Positions 53,997-62,176 of a stretch of 64,000 bases of DNA are shown one piece after another; position 1 is the stretch's first letter, and each line of letters starts with the position of its first letter. The stretch lies in assembly GCF_026109735.1 (NCBI RefSeq), contig NZ_CP069620.1:2294001-2358000 (forward strand), given 5' to 3'. The DNA comes from Salinimicrobium tongyeongense. GTDB lineage: Bacteria; Bacteroidota; Bacteroidia; Flavobacteriales; Flavobacteriaceae. The position numbers and the translations under genes were made by a program. The notes beneath the pieces were generated by a model that was given only the letters and a program-made list of their open reading frames with translations, made no database searches and was not told where the DNA came from.

Positions 53997-55922
53997 ATGA
54001 AATGTGCCCGGATATTAAATTTTTTTGTAGTCTTTTGTCTTGCAGCCCTAAGTGCCTGCGAGAGTAAAGACAGCAATAAAGAGCAAGCTCAGCCTGCACC
54101 GGGCACGCCAGGTCAATACTACCTGCTGGGTCTGGATACTTCAGATCCTCCAAAAAAACTTGAACTTTACAATAAAGGCCTCAATGCTGTTACAGATAAA
54201 AGAGACACCTCCCTGGTAGCATTACTGGATGGAAAAATCTATGCTCTTCAACGCTTAGGCCAGGTAGACAGCCTTCCATTCTGGATTGACAGCCTTATTA
54301 TTACGGCGCGTTTACAGGGAGATTTGTTTTATGAAGCCAAGGGATTTCTTCGCAAGTCGGAGATCATGCGGAACAAAAACCCCGAAGAACAATTTAAGAA
54401 TGCTTTTTATTCCCGAAACCTCTATCTGAAGTACGGCGATACTGCCATGGCGGGGAGAAGATCTCTCGATATGGCCAACGCCCAACTCGGCTTAGGTGAT
54501 ATAGTAGGAAGCCAGGAAAGTGCTACCGAAGCTATAAAGTATTTAGATCATACCAGAGATGCTAAATATGTGAGTTCTGCATATAATGTGCTGGGGCTTT
54601 CATACAGCGGGCAAAAACTGTTTTCGGAAGCTTTTAAAGAATATGAACAGGCCCTAAAATACGCGGTAAGCCGGGAAGACAGCATTAGCTACCTTCACAA
54701 TATAGCCCTGCTGCACAAGAGTCAGGAAAATTATTCCGAAGCTCTTAAAACTTTCGGGGAAATATTAAAATCTGACGTAATTGATGAATCGTCGCGCCTC
54801 AGGTACCGCGAGAACTATGCCTTTACCAAATGGTTGCAGGACTCCACTACCAGGGCCGGAGATGTGCTTTTGGAAGTGATGCGGAAAAGGCGGGAGATGG
54901 ACGATCAATCGGGACTTATAGCAAGTTATTTCCATCTTACAGATTATTTCAGGAAGATTGATATAAACAAATCAAAACACTACGCCGAAAAATACTATGA
55001 ACAGGCAAAACTGCTTTCCTATCCCACCGCACAGGCCGAAGCCTTAAGAAGGCTTATTTCACTTAGTGAGGGAAATACAAGAGAGAAATACATAGAGCGT
55101 TTTTTATTGCTAAGTGACAGCCTTGAAGAAGCCGATACGAGGCTGAGGTACCAATTTGCCAAAATAAGGTTTGATGAAGAAAAAAAGGAGCAGCAAATAG
55201 ACCTTTTGCAGGCCGAAAATACCACTCAGCACTTAAGAACAGAGAAACTGCGCACCAGGAATATCATCATTTCCCTTGCCGCGCTTATCATCCTGGTTAT
55301 TTCAGGCGCATTTTTTTATTCTGTGCGGCAACGGGGCAAACGTGAAAAAATCAAGCAAATCTACCTTACCGAAAGAAGGATCTCAAAAAGGATCCACGAT
55401 GAACTTGCAAATGACATCTACCACGTCATGAGTTCTATTGAGCCTGTGGCCCCGGCAATGGTAGTAGACCGGCTGGAGAATATTTACCAGCGCACCCGCG
55501 ATTTTTCCCGGGAGAACAGTGAGATTGCTACGGGAGAAGATTATCTGTCGGGACTTCTTAACATGCTTTCGGGGGCTGTGCCATCGGGAATGCGACTTAT
55601 AGTTCGCGGTGAGACCGGCGTGAACTGGGGCAAAATGAGCAGGGAAAACAAAATTGTGGTGTACAGGGTTCTCCAGGAAATGATGGTGAATATGAGAAAG
55701 CACAGCGAAGCCAAACTCGTAGCCCTTATTTTTTCTACGGAAGAAAAGTACTTAAAGATCAGCTATTCCGATAACGGGATAGGGGTTGATGAAGCTGTAC
55801 TACAATGTGGAAATGGCGTTCAAAACCTGAAGGCGCGGCTAAAAACCATCAAAGGGAATGTCATTTTTGACACTTCAGGAAAAGGGCTTAAGGCAGAGTT
55901 CTTTGTTCCATTCAATTCTTAA
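53997..55922 (+). CDS. TPR-containing sensor histidine kinase (NarL-class partner type)
   Basis: A 641-residue protein. The signal ends FCLAALSACESK (lipobox-like). Tetratricopeptide-like repeats span about residues 60-370 (SSAYNVLGLSYSGQKLFSEA, ALLHKSQENYSEALKTFGEI). A coiled coil precedes one membrane helix (IIISLAALIILVISGAFFYS). The kinase has the H box ERRISKRIHDELANDIYHVM, the N box LQEMMVNMRKHSEAK, SDNGIGV and GNGVQNLKARL. This class normally partners with LuxR-type regulators, but none is adjacent: the next gene is on the other strand. Confidence 0.9.
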   Translation: MKCARILNFFVVFCLAALSACESKDSNKEQAQPAPGTPGQYYLLGLDTSDPPKKLELYNKGLNAVTDKRDTSLVALLDGKIYALQRLGQVDSLPFWIDSLIITARLQGDLFYEAKGFLRKSEIMRNKNPEEQFKNAFYSRNLYLKYGDTAMAGRRSLDMANAQLGLGDIVGSQESATEAIKYLDHTRDAKYVSSAYNVLGLSYSGQKLFSEAFKEYEQALKYAVSREDSISYLHNIALLHKSQENYSEALKTFGEILKSDVIDESSRLRYRENYAFTKWLQDSTTRAGDVLLEVMRKRREMDDQSGLIASYFHLTDYFRKIDINKSKHYAEKYYEQAKLLSYPTAQAEALRRLISLSEGNTREKYIERFLLLSDSLEEADTRLRYQFAKIRFDEEKKEQQIDLLQAENTTQHLRTEKLRTRNIIISLAALIILVISGAFFYSVRQRGKREKIKQIYLTERRISKRIHDELANDIYHVMSSIEPVAPAMVVDRLENIYQRTRDFSRENSEIATGEDYLSGLLNMLSGAVPSGMRLIVRGETGVNWGKMSRENKIVVYRVLQEMMVNMRKHSEAKLVALIFSTEEKYLKISYSDNGIGVDEAVLQCGNGVQNLKARLKTIKGNVIFDTSGKGLKAEFFVPFNS

Positions 55923-55961
55923 ACCCTCTTTTTATTTTTTGACGCGTTTATTGGCAGGATC

Positions 55962-56561
55962 TTACTGCTGTTTATCATCTTTTGGCGGCGGGGTGTACTT
56001 TAAAAAGTACATTTTATCGCCACTGGGATGATCCCACTCATTGAACAGTTCAAAACCATACCGGCGGTAGGCAAGGCTTACGCGTCTTATTCGGGTTTCG
56101 GCATAAATAGGGAGTTGCAAGTCTCTGGCAATGGCATAAAATTTATTTTTCATGTCATAAGCAATTTTTGCATCATCGCTGCCGCGCGCATCACTTAAAA
56201 TTCCCCAGAACCAGCAGTAAAGGTAATCTCCTTCTTTTGGTCGCTGAGCTTTTACGTACTTCTGAACTTTCATTGCGGCCAGCCCTTTTTTGATCCCGGT
56301 CACATTAAGGGCCAGCTTGAGGTCCATGATAAGATCTTTCCAAAAATTCCTGTCCTTGCTATTTGTCTTAAACAGTATAGCTATTCCTTTTTCATCGGGG
56401 GAAGTAATAAGGGCATCTTTTTCAATAGCCTTTTCTACCATATAAGTGGCCAGGTATTGAAATCTCTTTTCGCGTTTGTGATCATCTTTAACGATCTCCA
56501 TGGAGGTAGGCACTTCCTGTAAAAGAGTAGAGACGTTGTCTATTATATTCTGCTTGTTCAA
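55962..56561 (-). CDS. GNAT-like acetyltransferase domain protein
   Basis: A 199-residue soluble protein. The C-terminal third ARDLQLPIYAETRIRRVSLA then YRRYGFELFNEWDHPSG resembles the last strand-helix unit of GNAT acetyltransferases of a Bacteroidota group. The middle has CWFWGILSDARGSDDAKIA. A clear acetyl-CoA loop (Q/RxxGxG/A) is not obvious, so enzymatic activity is uncertain. Convergent with the sensor kinase gene and divergent from the M28 peptidase. Confidence 0.6.
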   Translation of the reverse strand: MNKQNIIDNVSTLLQEVPTSMEIVKDDHKREKRFQYLATYMVEKAIEKDALITSPDEKGIAILFKTNSKDRNFWKDLIMDLKLALNVTGIKKGLAAMKVQKYVKAQRPKEGDYLYCWFWGILSDARGSDDAKIAYDMKNKFYAIARDLQLPIYAETRIRRVSLAYRRYGFELFNEWDHPSGDKMYFLKYTPPPKDDKQQ

Positions 56562-56701
56562 GGAGCTTAAATTTTTCCGAAAGATAGAAAAATGACCCGA
56601 GTTTGGCTTCTTCCGAAGAATAAAATTCAGAAGCTACAAAACGGCTTCAGAGATAAAACCGAATTATTTTTTCATTTTACAGCTGTTTTGGAATGGTTTT
56701 T

Positions 56702-56709
56702 TACATTTG
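56702..56709 (+). promoter_or_regulatory. Promoter -7 box of the M28 peptidase gene
   Basis: TACATTTG, exact TAnnTTTG, 22 bases before the signal-peptide ATG at 56732. It overlaps an upstream in-frame extension, supporting the later start. Confidence 0.55.
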
Positions 56710-56731
56710 TTTTTTGATCAGTAAAAATCTT

Positions 56732-58147
56732 ATGAAAAAACTCTCATTTTTCCTATTTCTCCTTCTCACTTTAAACGCAGGAGCGCAGTCTAACTCTGAA
56801 GAAGATTCTCTTAATATTCGCAAACTTTATGATGTGGCCCTGCTTCAGGGACAGGGGTATGCCTGGCTTGATCACCTTTCGAACAAGATAGGGGGGCGGC
56901 TATCGGGATCTGTGAATGCACAGCGTGCCGTAGATTACACCAAAGCCGAACTTGAAAAACTGGGCCTTGACCGGGTATGGTTACAGCCGGTTATGGTGCC
57001 TAAATGGACGCGCGGAAATCCCGAATATGCTTATATTCAGTCTCCGGGAGCACCATCAACTACAGTGAACATTCTTGCTTTAGGCGGTTCTGTAGCTACT
57101 CCCGATACGGGGATTAGGGCAAAGGTAATCGAGGTGCAGGGTATTGAAGATCTTGAGAGGTATGGAAGGGAGCAAATTGAAGGGAAAGTGGTGTTCTTTA
57201 ACCGCCCAATGAGGGCCGATCTTATCCACACTTTTGAAGCCTATGGCGGTTGTGTAGATCAACGCTACTCGGGTGCGGCCGAAGCTGCAAAATTTGGTGC
57301 CGTGGGAGTGATCGTGCGATCGCTGTCTCATAAAATTGACGATTACCCTCATACAGGCTCCATGAGCTATGGTGACCTTCCCAACAGTAAAAGGATTCCT
57401 GCTGCGGCCATTAGCACCAAAGATGCCGAGTACCTTAGCAGTATGCTCAAGCTTAACAACGACCTCGATTTTTACTATAAAATGAACTGCCGCAACTATG
57501 AAGATGTAGAATCTTATAACGTGATTGGGGAGCTAAAAGGGAGTGAGCGCCCTAATGAGTATATTGTGGTTGGCGGGCATCTCGATTCGTGGGATGTGGG
57601 TGACGGGGCTCACGATGATGGCGCCGGAGTGGTACAATCCATGGAAGTGCTTAGGCTTTTCAAGGAATCGGGGATCCGCCCTAAGAGAACTATCCGGGTG
57701 GTGCTGTTTATGAATGAAGAAAATGGACTTAGAGGTGGAAATAAATATGCTGAAGTAGCCAGAAAGAACGGCGAGAACCACATTTTTGCTCTTGAAAGCG
57801 ACTCTGGCGGATTCACGCCACGCGGATTTTCCTTTGATGCAAGGGAATCTCAGTTTGCAAAAATCGAATCCTGGAAGCCCCTTTTTGAGCCTTACCTCAT
57901 TCATTACTTTTCCAGGGGAGGCAGCGGTGCCGATATTGGTCCGCTTGAAAACGGAAGCACCGTGCTCGCCGGCTTAAGACCCGATTCTCAAAGGTACTTT
58001 GATCACCACCACGCAGCTACCGATACTTTTGATGCGGTAAATAAACGTGAACTTGAACTTGGAGCTGCTACTATGGCTTCCCTGGTTTACCTGGTAGATA
58101 AATACGGATTTGACGATATTAAGAACGAGCCCGAAATCCTGAAATAA
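56732..58147 (+). CDS. M28 family zinc aminopeptidase with PA domain, secreted
   Basis: A 471-residue exported peptidase. The signal is MKKLSFFLFLLLTLNAGAQ. A PA-type inserted domain spans about residues 120-250. The two-zinc site is in VVGGHLDSWDVGDGAHDDGA (His, Asp), FMNEENGLRGG (Glu pair), LESDSGG (Asp) and HHHAATDTFDAV (His). It resembles plasma glutamate carboxypeptidase-like M28 members. Periplasmic or cell-surface peptide trimming is inferred. Single gene. Confidence 0.92.
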   Translation: MKKLSFFLFLLLTLNAGAQSNSEEDSLNIRKLYDVALLQGQGYAWLDHLSNKIGGRLSGSVNAQRAVDYTKAELEKLGLDRVWLQPVMVPKWTRGNPEYAYIQSPGAPSTTVNILALGGSVATPDTGIRAKVIEVQGIEDLERYGREQIEGKVVFFNRPMRADLIHTFEAYGGCVDQRYSGAAEAAKFGAVGVIVRSLSHKIDDYPHTGSMSYGDLPNSKRIPAAAISTKDAEYLSSMLKLNNDLDFYYKMNCRNYEDVESYNVIGELKGSERPNEYIVVGGHLDSWDVGDGAHDDGAGVVQSMEVLRLFKESGIRPKRTIRVVLFMNEENGLRGGNKYAEVARKNGENHIFALESDSGGFTPRGFSFDARESQFAKIESWKPLFEPYLIHYFSRGGSGADIGPLENGSTVLAGLRPDSQRYFDHHHAATDTFDAVNKRELELGAATMASLVYLVDKYGFDDIKNEPEILK

Positions 58148-58185
58148 AAGAATGCCGGCTTAGTGTGTTCGGCAATTAAACTTTC

Positions 58186-58193
58186 TATCTTTG
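58186..58193 (+). promoter_or_regulatory. Promoter -7 box of the MATE operon
   Basis: TATCTTTG, exact TAnnTTTG, 18 bases before the GTG start at 58212. Confidence 0.55.
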
Positions 58194-58211
58194 AAGCCTT
58201 AAACTACAAAG

Positions 58212-59588
58212 GTGCATCTTACTGCCTACACAAAAGAATTTGGAAAGAACCTGAATATTGCATACCCCGTAATGTTGGGCCAGTTAGGGCACGTGCTGGT
58301 AGGGCTGGCCGATAATATTATGGTGGGCCGCCTTGGTGCCGCACCTCTCGCAGCCGTTTCCCTGGGCAATAGCCTGGTTTTTATTGCGCTTTCCCTCGGA
58401 ATCGGATTCTCTTTTGCCATCACGCCGCTTATTGCTGAAGCCGATGGCTCGGACGATATTGATGCCGGAAAAAGCTATTTTCACCACGGAATTATCATGT
58501 GCGGAATAAACGGGATTTTTCTTTTTATTCTGCTGCTACTGGCAAAACCACTTCTTTACAGGCTAAATCAGCCGCCTGAAGTAGTAGACCTGGCAATCCC
58601 ATACCTTGAGATCGTTGCTTTTTCGATGATCCCGCTTATGCTGTTCCAGGCTTACAAACAATTTGCCGACGGGCTTTCCCAAACGCGCTACGCCATGTAT
58701 GCTACTTTAATTGCCAACGTGGTGAATGTGCTGTTCAATTATCTGCTCATTTACGGAGTCTGGATCTTTCCACGGCTCGAACTGGAAGGCGCTGCCCTGG
58801 GAACTTTAATTTCCAGGTTTTTCATGATCTGGTTTATCTGGGAGATCTTAAGGCGAAAAAAGAAGTTCAGCCAATATTTCGTCTGGTCCCGGAAAGACCT
58901 GCTCAAAATTGACATTTTTAAGAGGTTATTCGCGCTTGGGTTTCCCACTGCCCTGCAAATGCTGTTTGAGGTAGCAATATTTACAGCCACTGTTTTTCTT
59001 GCCGGTACGCTGGGTACCAATCCGCAGGCGGCAAATCAAATTGCGCTCAACCTCGCGTCCATGACTTTTATGGTAGCAGTGGGGCTGGGAGTAACGGCCA
59101 CAATCAGGGTGGGAAATCAAAAGGGAAAAGCAAATTATTACGACCTTCGGCGTATAGCATTATCTACATTTTTACTGGTATTTATCATTGAAGCAGTATT
59201 TGCTGTAGGTTTTATCCTTCTAAAAGACTGGCTGCCCACGCTGTACATAGATAATTCCGAAGTAATTTTACTGGCGGCACAGCTGTTGATTGTGGCAGCA
59301 TTATTTCAGCTAAGCGATGGCTTACAGGTGGTGATCCTGGGAGCTTTAAGAGGTTTGCAAGACGTGAAATTCCCCACAGTTATCTGCTTTATTGCCTATT
59401 GGATCATAGGTTTCCCGGTGTCCTGGTACCTTGGTAAGCAAACCAGCCTTGGCAGTATGGGAATTTGGTTTGGATTACTCGCCGGCCTTAGCGCATCTGC
59501 TTTTATGTTGTATCTTCGGTTTAATTCTTTGAGCAAAAAATTACTTCTATCGGCTGTAAATGATGAGCCACAGAAACAAATCATATAA
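58212..59588 (+). CDS. MATE family multidrug/cation exporter (NorM-like)
   Basis: A 458-residue transporter with twelve helices in two homologous halves. It begins at GTG (MHLTAYTKEFGKNLNIAYPV) and carries the N-lobe motif PVMLGQLGHVLVGLADNIMV and the C-lobe FPTALQMLFEVAIFTATVFL. MATE proteins export cationic compounds in exchange for Na+ or H+. First gene of a plus-strand trio with the 75-residue protein (9 bases) and PAP2 phosphatase (3 bases). Confidence 0.93.
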   Translation: MHLTAYTKEFGKNLNIAYPVMLGQLGHVLVGLADNIMVGRLGAAPLAAVSLGNSLVFIALSLGIGFSFAITPLIAEADGSDDIDAGKSYFHHGIIMCGINGIFLFILLLLAKPLLYRLNQPPEVVDLAIPYLEIVAFSMIPLMLFQAYKQFADGLSQTRYAMYATLIANVVNVLFNYLLIYGVWIFPRLELEGAALGTLISRFFMIWFIWEILRRKKKFSQYFVWSRKDLLKIDIFKRLFALGFPTALQMLFEVAIFTATVFLAGTLGTNPQAANQIALNLASMTFMVAVGLGVTATIRVGNQKGKANYYDLRRIALSTFLLVFIIEAVFAVGFILLKDWLPTLYIDNSEVILLAAQLLIVAALFQLSDGLQVVILGALRGLQDVKFPTVICFIAYWIIGFPVSWYLGKQTSLGSMGIWFGLLAGLSASAFMLYLRFNSLSKKLLLSAVNDEPQKQII

Positions 59589-59597
59589 AAACTGACT

Positions 59598-59825
59598 ATG
59601 GATTTCCCAAAATTCCTTTTAGGTGATAATACCGATTATCCCAACGCCATTTTTATAATTCATACTGAATTTCCGCGTTTTATATTAAATCTTGAAGACG
59701 ATGAAGTAGAGTGGCTGGAAGATTTTGATGCCGCCGATGAAAAGGAACTTGCTTCTGAAGCCGAAGGTCTTATTCAACAGGCTAACGACTTTTATGATCG
59801 TGAAATTTCGAGATATGATGAATAG
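59598..59825 (+). CDS. Conserved small acidic protein (flavobacterial, unknown)
   Basis: A 75-residue protein, MDFPKFLLGDNTDYPNAIFI then HTEFPRFILNLEDDEVEWLE, with an acidic helical C-terminus ending DFYDREISRYDE. No signal or membrane segment. I do not recognise a named family. It is sandwiched between MATE and PAP2 genes in an operon. Confidence 0.8.
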   Translation: MDFPKFLLGDNTDYPNAIFIIHTEFPRFILNLEDDEVEWLEDFDAADEKELASEAEGLIQQANDFYDREISRYDE

Positions 59826-59828
59826 CCT

Positions 59829-60416
59829 ATGGAACAATTGGTAGAACTAGATCACGAACTTTTCCTTTTTCTCAACAACCTTGGGGATCCTGCCTGGGAT
59901 AATTTCTGGAATTTTATTACCAATAAATGGGCTTCCATTCCGTTTTATGCGCTGCTGGTGTTTTTTCTCTACAAGGCGTTGGGGTGGAAGAAGACGCTGC
60001 TTTCCCTTGTGCTTGTTGCGTTAGTGATCACCTGTACAGACCAGCTTGCAAACCTTTTTAAACATTATTTTGAACGCCCCCGGCCCTGCAGGCAGGAAGG
60101 TATCATGGAATATTCACGTTTTGTTGCTGTGCGGTGTGGCAGGTTTGGGTATTTTTCTGCGCATGCGGCAAGTTCGGCAGCCCTGGTGGTTTATCTGGGG
60201 ATGATCCTAAAAAGGTATTGGAAACACATCTTTCCGGTGCTCATTTTCTGGGGCTTACTCGTTTCCTACAGCCGCATTTACCTTGGGGTACATTATCCCG
60301 GCGATGTACTTACCGGCTGGTTCTTCGGGATTGTGATTGGATATGTTTTTTATCGTTTGTTCCTGTTCCTGGGGCGCAGGTTTTTTACTTCCGGCGACTT
60401 TCGGGCAGAATTCTAA
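59829..60416 (+). CDS. PAP2 family membrane phosphatase
   Basis: A 195-residue integral membrane phosphatase with about five helices. The three acid-phosphatase motifs are KHYFERPRPC (KxxxxxxRP), YFSAHAASSAAL (the usual SGH is SAH here) and SRIYLGVHYPGDVLTGWFFG. Such enzymes dephosphorylate undecaprenyl pyrophosphate or phosphatidate-type lipids; which one is not clear. Last gene of the MATE trio. Confidence 0.92.
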   Translation: MEQLVELDHELFLFLNNLGDPAWDNFWNFITNKWASIPFYALLVFFLYKALGWKKTLLSLVLVALVITCTDQLANLFKHYFERPRPCRQEGIMEYSRFVAVRCGRFGYFSAHAASSAALVVYLGMILKRYWKHIFPVLIFWGLLVSYSRIYLGVHYPGDVLTGWFFGIVIGYVFYRLFLFLGRRFFTSGDFRAEF

Positions 60417-60525
60417 CAGGTCACGCCTGCCCGGTCATGGTAAAATCAGCGGTTTAGCAAATTACGTGGCAGGCTTTATTTTATTCTCGCTAAAGAAATT
60501 CGGCTGGTTTTTTCAGAAGTAGTTC

Positions 60526-61602
60526 TTACAAAAGCCGGTACTTTTCTAATAGGAATGCAGCCGCTTCAAAAGGCGTGGTTTCATTTTTTTCGAGGGCTTC
60601 GAGCTGCTGCTTCAAAAGTATTTTGATTTCCGGCTGATTGTAAAACCTGCTTTTTAAATGTTCATTGATGGTTTGTAGCAGCCAGAATTTATTCTGTTCG
60701 TGGCGTTTTCGGCTGAAGTCGCCACTTTCCTTCATCTTCTGCTCATATTCGGCTACCAGATCCCAGATCTCGGTTATGCCTTCTTTGTAATAAGCACTAC
60801 ACAACAGCACTTTTGGTTGCCAGCCACTTTCTTTTGCAGGGTAGAGGTGAAGCGCTCGTTTAAATTCAGACCGGGCTCTTTCAGCAGGCTTCCGGTTTTC
60901 ACCATCGGCTTTGTTGATCACAATGGCATCGGCCATTTCCATGATCCCGCGTTTAATTCCCTGCAGTTCATCACCTGCCCCTGCCAGCTTCAGCAGTAAA
61001 AAGAAATCGGTCATGCTGTGAACAGTGGTTTCACTTTGTCCCACCCCAACGGTTTCTATGAGTAGCGTGTCAAAGCCTGCAGCCTCACATAAAATAATGG
61101 TCTCCCGTGTCTTTTTTGCCACCCCGCCCAGTGAATCTCCCGAAGGAGAAGGCCTGATGAAAGCATTTTGGTGGTTTACAAGTGTTTCCATCCGGGTTTT
61201 ATCCCCAAGTATGCTGCCTCCCGAAATTGTGCTGCTGGGATCTACTGCCAGAACCGCAACTTTTTTCCCCGAGTCGGCCAAATGAACCCCCAAAGCTTCT
61301 ATAAAAGTACTTTTGCCTACTCCGGGTACGCCGGTAATTCCAATCCTGATGGAATTATTGGCATATGCCAGGCACTTTTCTATAAGCTGGGCCGCTTTTT
61401 CCTGTTGTTTTGGCTGGTTGGTCTCCACCAGGGTGATTCCCTGGCTTAGTGCCGACTTATCGCCGGCCCGAAGACGGTTAAAGATTTCTTCAACCGGGGT
61501 TTCCTTTCTTCGGGAATCCCTGATTTTCCTGGCCATTACGGCATTAATTTCTGAAGAAGGGCGGGTTCCCTCCGATTCGTGTAGGGCCGATTGATTTTTC
61601 AA
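60526..61602 (-). CDS. meaB: Methylmalonyl-CoA mutase-associated GTPase MeaB
   Basis: A 358-residue G3E-type GTPase chaperone that protects adenosylcobalamin-dependent methylmalonyl-CoA mutase. The P loop is GITGVPGVGKSTFIEAL. VDPSSTISGGSILGDKTRM, IETVGVGQSE and VINKADGENR follow. The C-terminal dimerisation helices are present. The mutase subunits are not in this window. Divergent from ohr across 73 bases. Confidence 0.95.
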   Translation of the reverse strand: MKNQSALHESEGTRPSSEINAVMARKIRDSRRKETPVEEIFNRLRAGDKSALSQGITLVETNQPKQQEKAAQLIEKCLAYANNSIRIGITGVPGVGKSTFIEALGVHLADSGKKVAVLAVDPSSTISGGSILGDKTRMETLVNHQNAFIRPSPSGDSLGGVAKKTRETIILCEAAGFDTLLIETVGVGQSETTVHSMTDFFLLLKLAGAGDELQGIKRGIMEMADAIVINKADGENRKPAERARSEFKRALHLYPAKESGWQPKVLLCSAYYKEGITEIWDLVAEYEQKMKESGDFSRKRHEQNKFWLLQTINEHLKSRFYNQPEIKILLKQQLEALEKNETTPFEAAAFLLEKYRLL

Positions 61603-61675
61603 ACTGGGAATTAATTTTTAGGTGGAGATCTTCTTTGTATATTGAACTACTAAAATAACAAAATAAAAGATCATT

Positions 61676-62107
61676 ATGAAGACATTGTATACTGGTGTTG
61701 CCACCACAACAGGCGGAAGGGAAGGAAATGTAAGAAGTGACGACGGAATTCTTGATCTCGACCTGAGTATGCCCAAAGCCATGGGAGGGAAAGGTGCCGA
61801 AAAGACCAACCCCGAACAACTTTTTGCAGCCGGATATTCGGCCTGTTACGGCAGTGCCCTTCAGGTTGTTGCAAAGAAACACAAGGTAGACCTGGGAGAT
61901 TTTTCGGTCACTGCTTCCGTAGAACTGGGTACAACCGAAGAAGGCGACCTTCAGCTTTCGGTGGTGCTCGATTCGTATATTCCGGGAGTAGATGTTGAAA
62001 CAGGAGAGAAACTGGTCAACGAAGCTCATGAGATTTGTCCTTACTCAAGAGCTACGCGAGATAATATTGATGTTACCCTCAACCTCATGCTTGATGAGGA
62101 TGAATAG
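61676..62107 (+). CDS. ohr: Organic hydroperoxide resistance protein (Ohr/OsmC)
   Basis: A 143-residue thiol peroxidase reducing organic hydroperoxides. The two catalytic cysteines are in GYSACYGSALQVVAKK and HEICPYSRATRDNIDV. The N-terminal LYTGVATTTGGREGNVRSDD is typical of Ohr rather than OsmC. No MarR-type OhrR regulator is adjacent in the window. It converges with the antiporter gene over a shared terminator. Confidence 0.94.
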   Translation: MKTLYTGVATTTGGREGNVRSDDGILDLDLSMPKAMGGKGAEKTNPEQLFAAGYSACYGSALQVVAKKHKVDLGDFSVTASVELGTTEEGDLQLSVVLDSYIPGVDVETGEKLVNEAHEICPYSRATRDNIDVTLNLMLDEDE

Positions 62108-62126
62108 ACCATCATCCTAAACATTC

Positions 62127-62162
62127 AAAAAGGGCATTTTTAATGCTCTTTTTTTATGCCCT
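62127..62162. terminator. Two-way terminator between ohr and the antiporter gene
   Basis: AGGGCAT (62131-62137) can pair with ATGCTCT (62143-62149), followed by a T run that would stop ohr. Alternatively it pairs with ATGCCCT (62156-62162), which on the minus strand precedes five T and would stop the antiporter transcript. One arm is shared by both stems. Confidence 0.8.
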
Positions 62163-62176
62163 AAAGTGAGTAAACA

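Noticed and set aside
55853-55875. GTCATTTTTGACAC in the sensor kinase gene resembling the palindrome family
   Set aside because: It encodes conserved kinase residues (GNVIFDTSGK) and lacks the AAAAATG half, so it is treated as coincidence.
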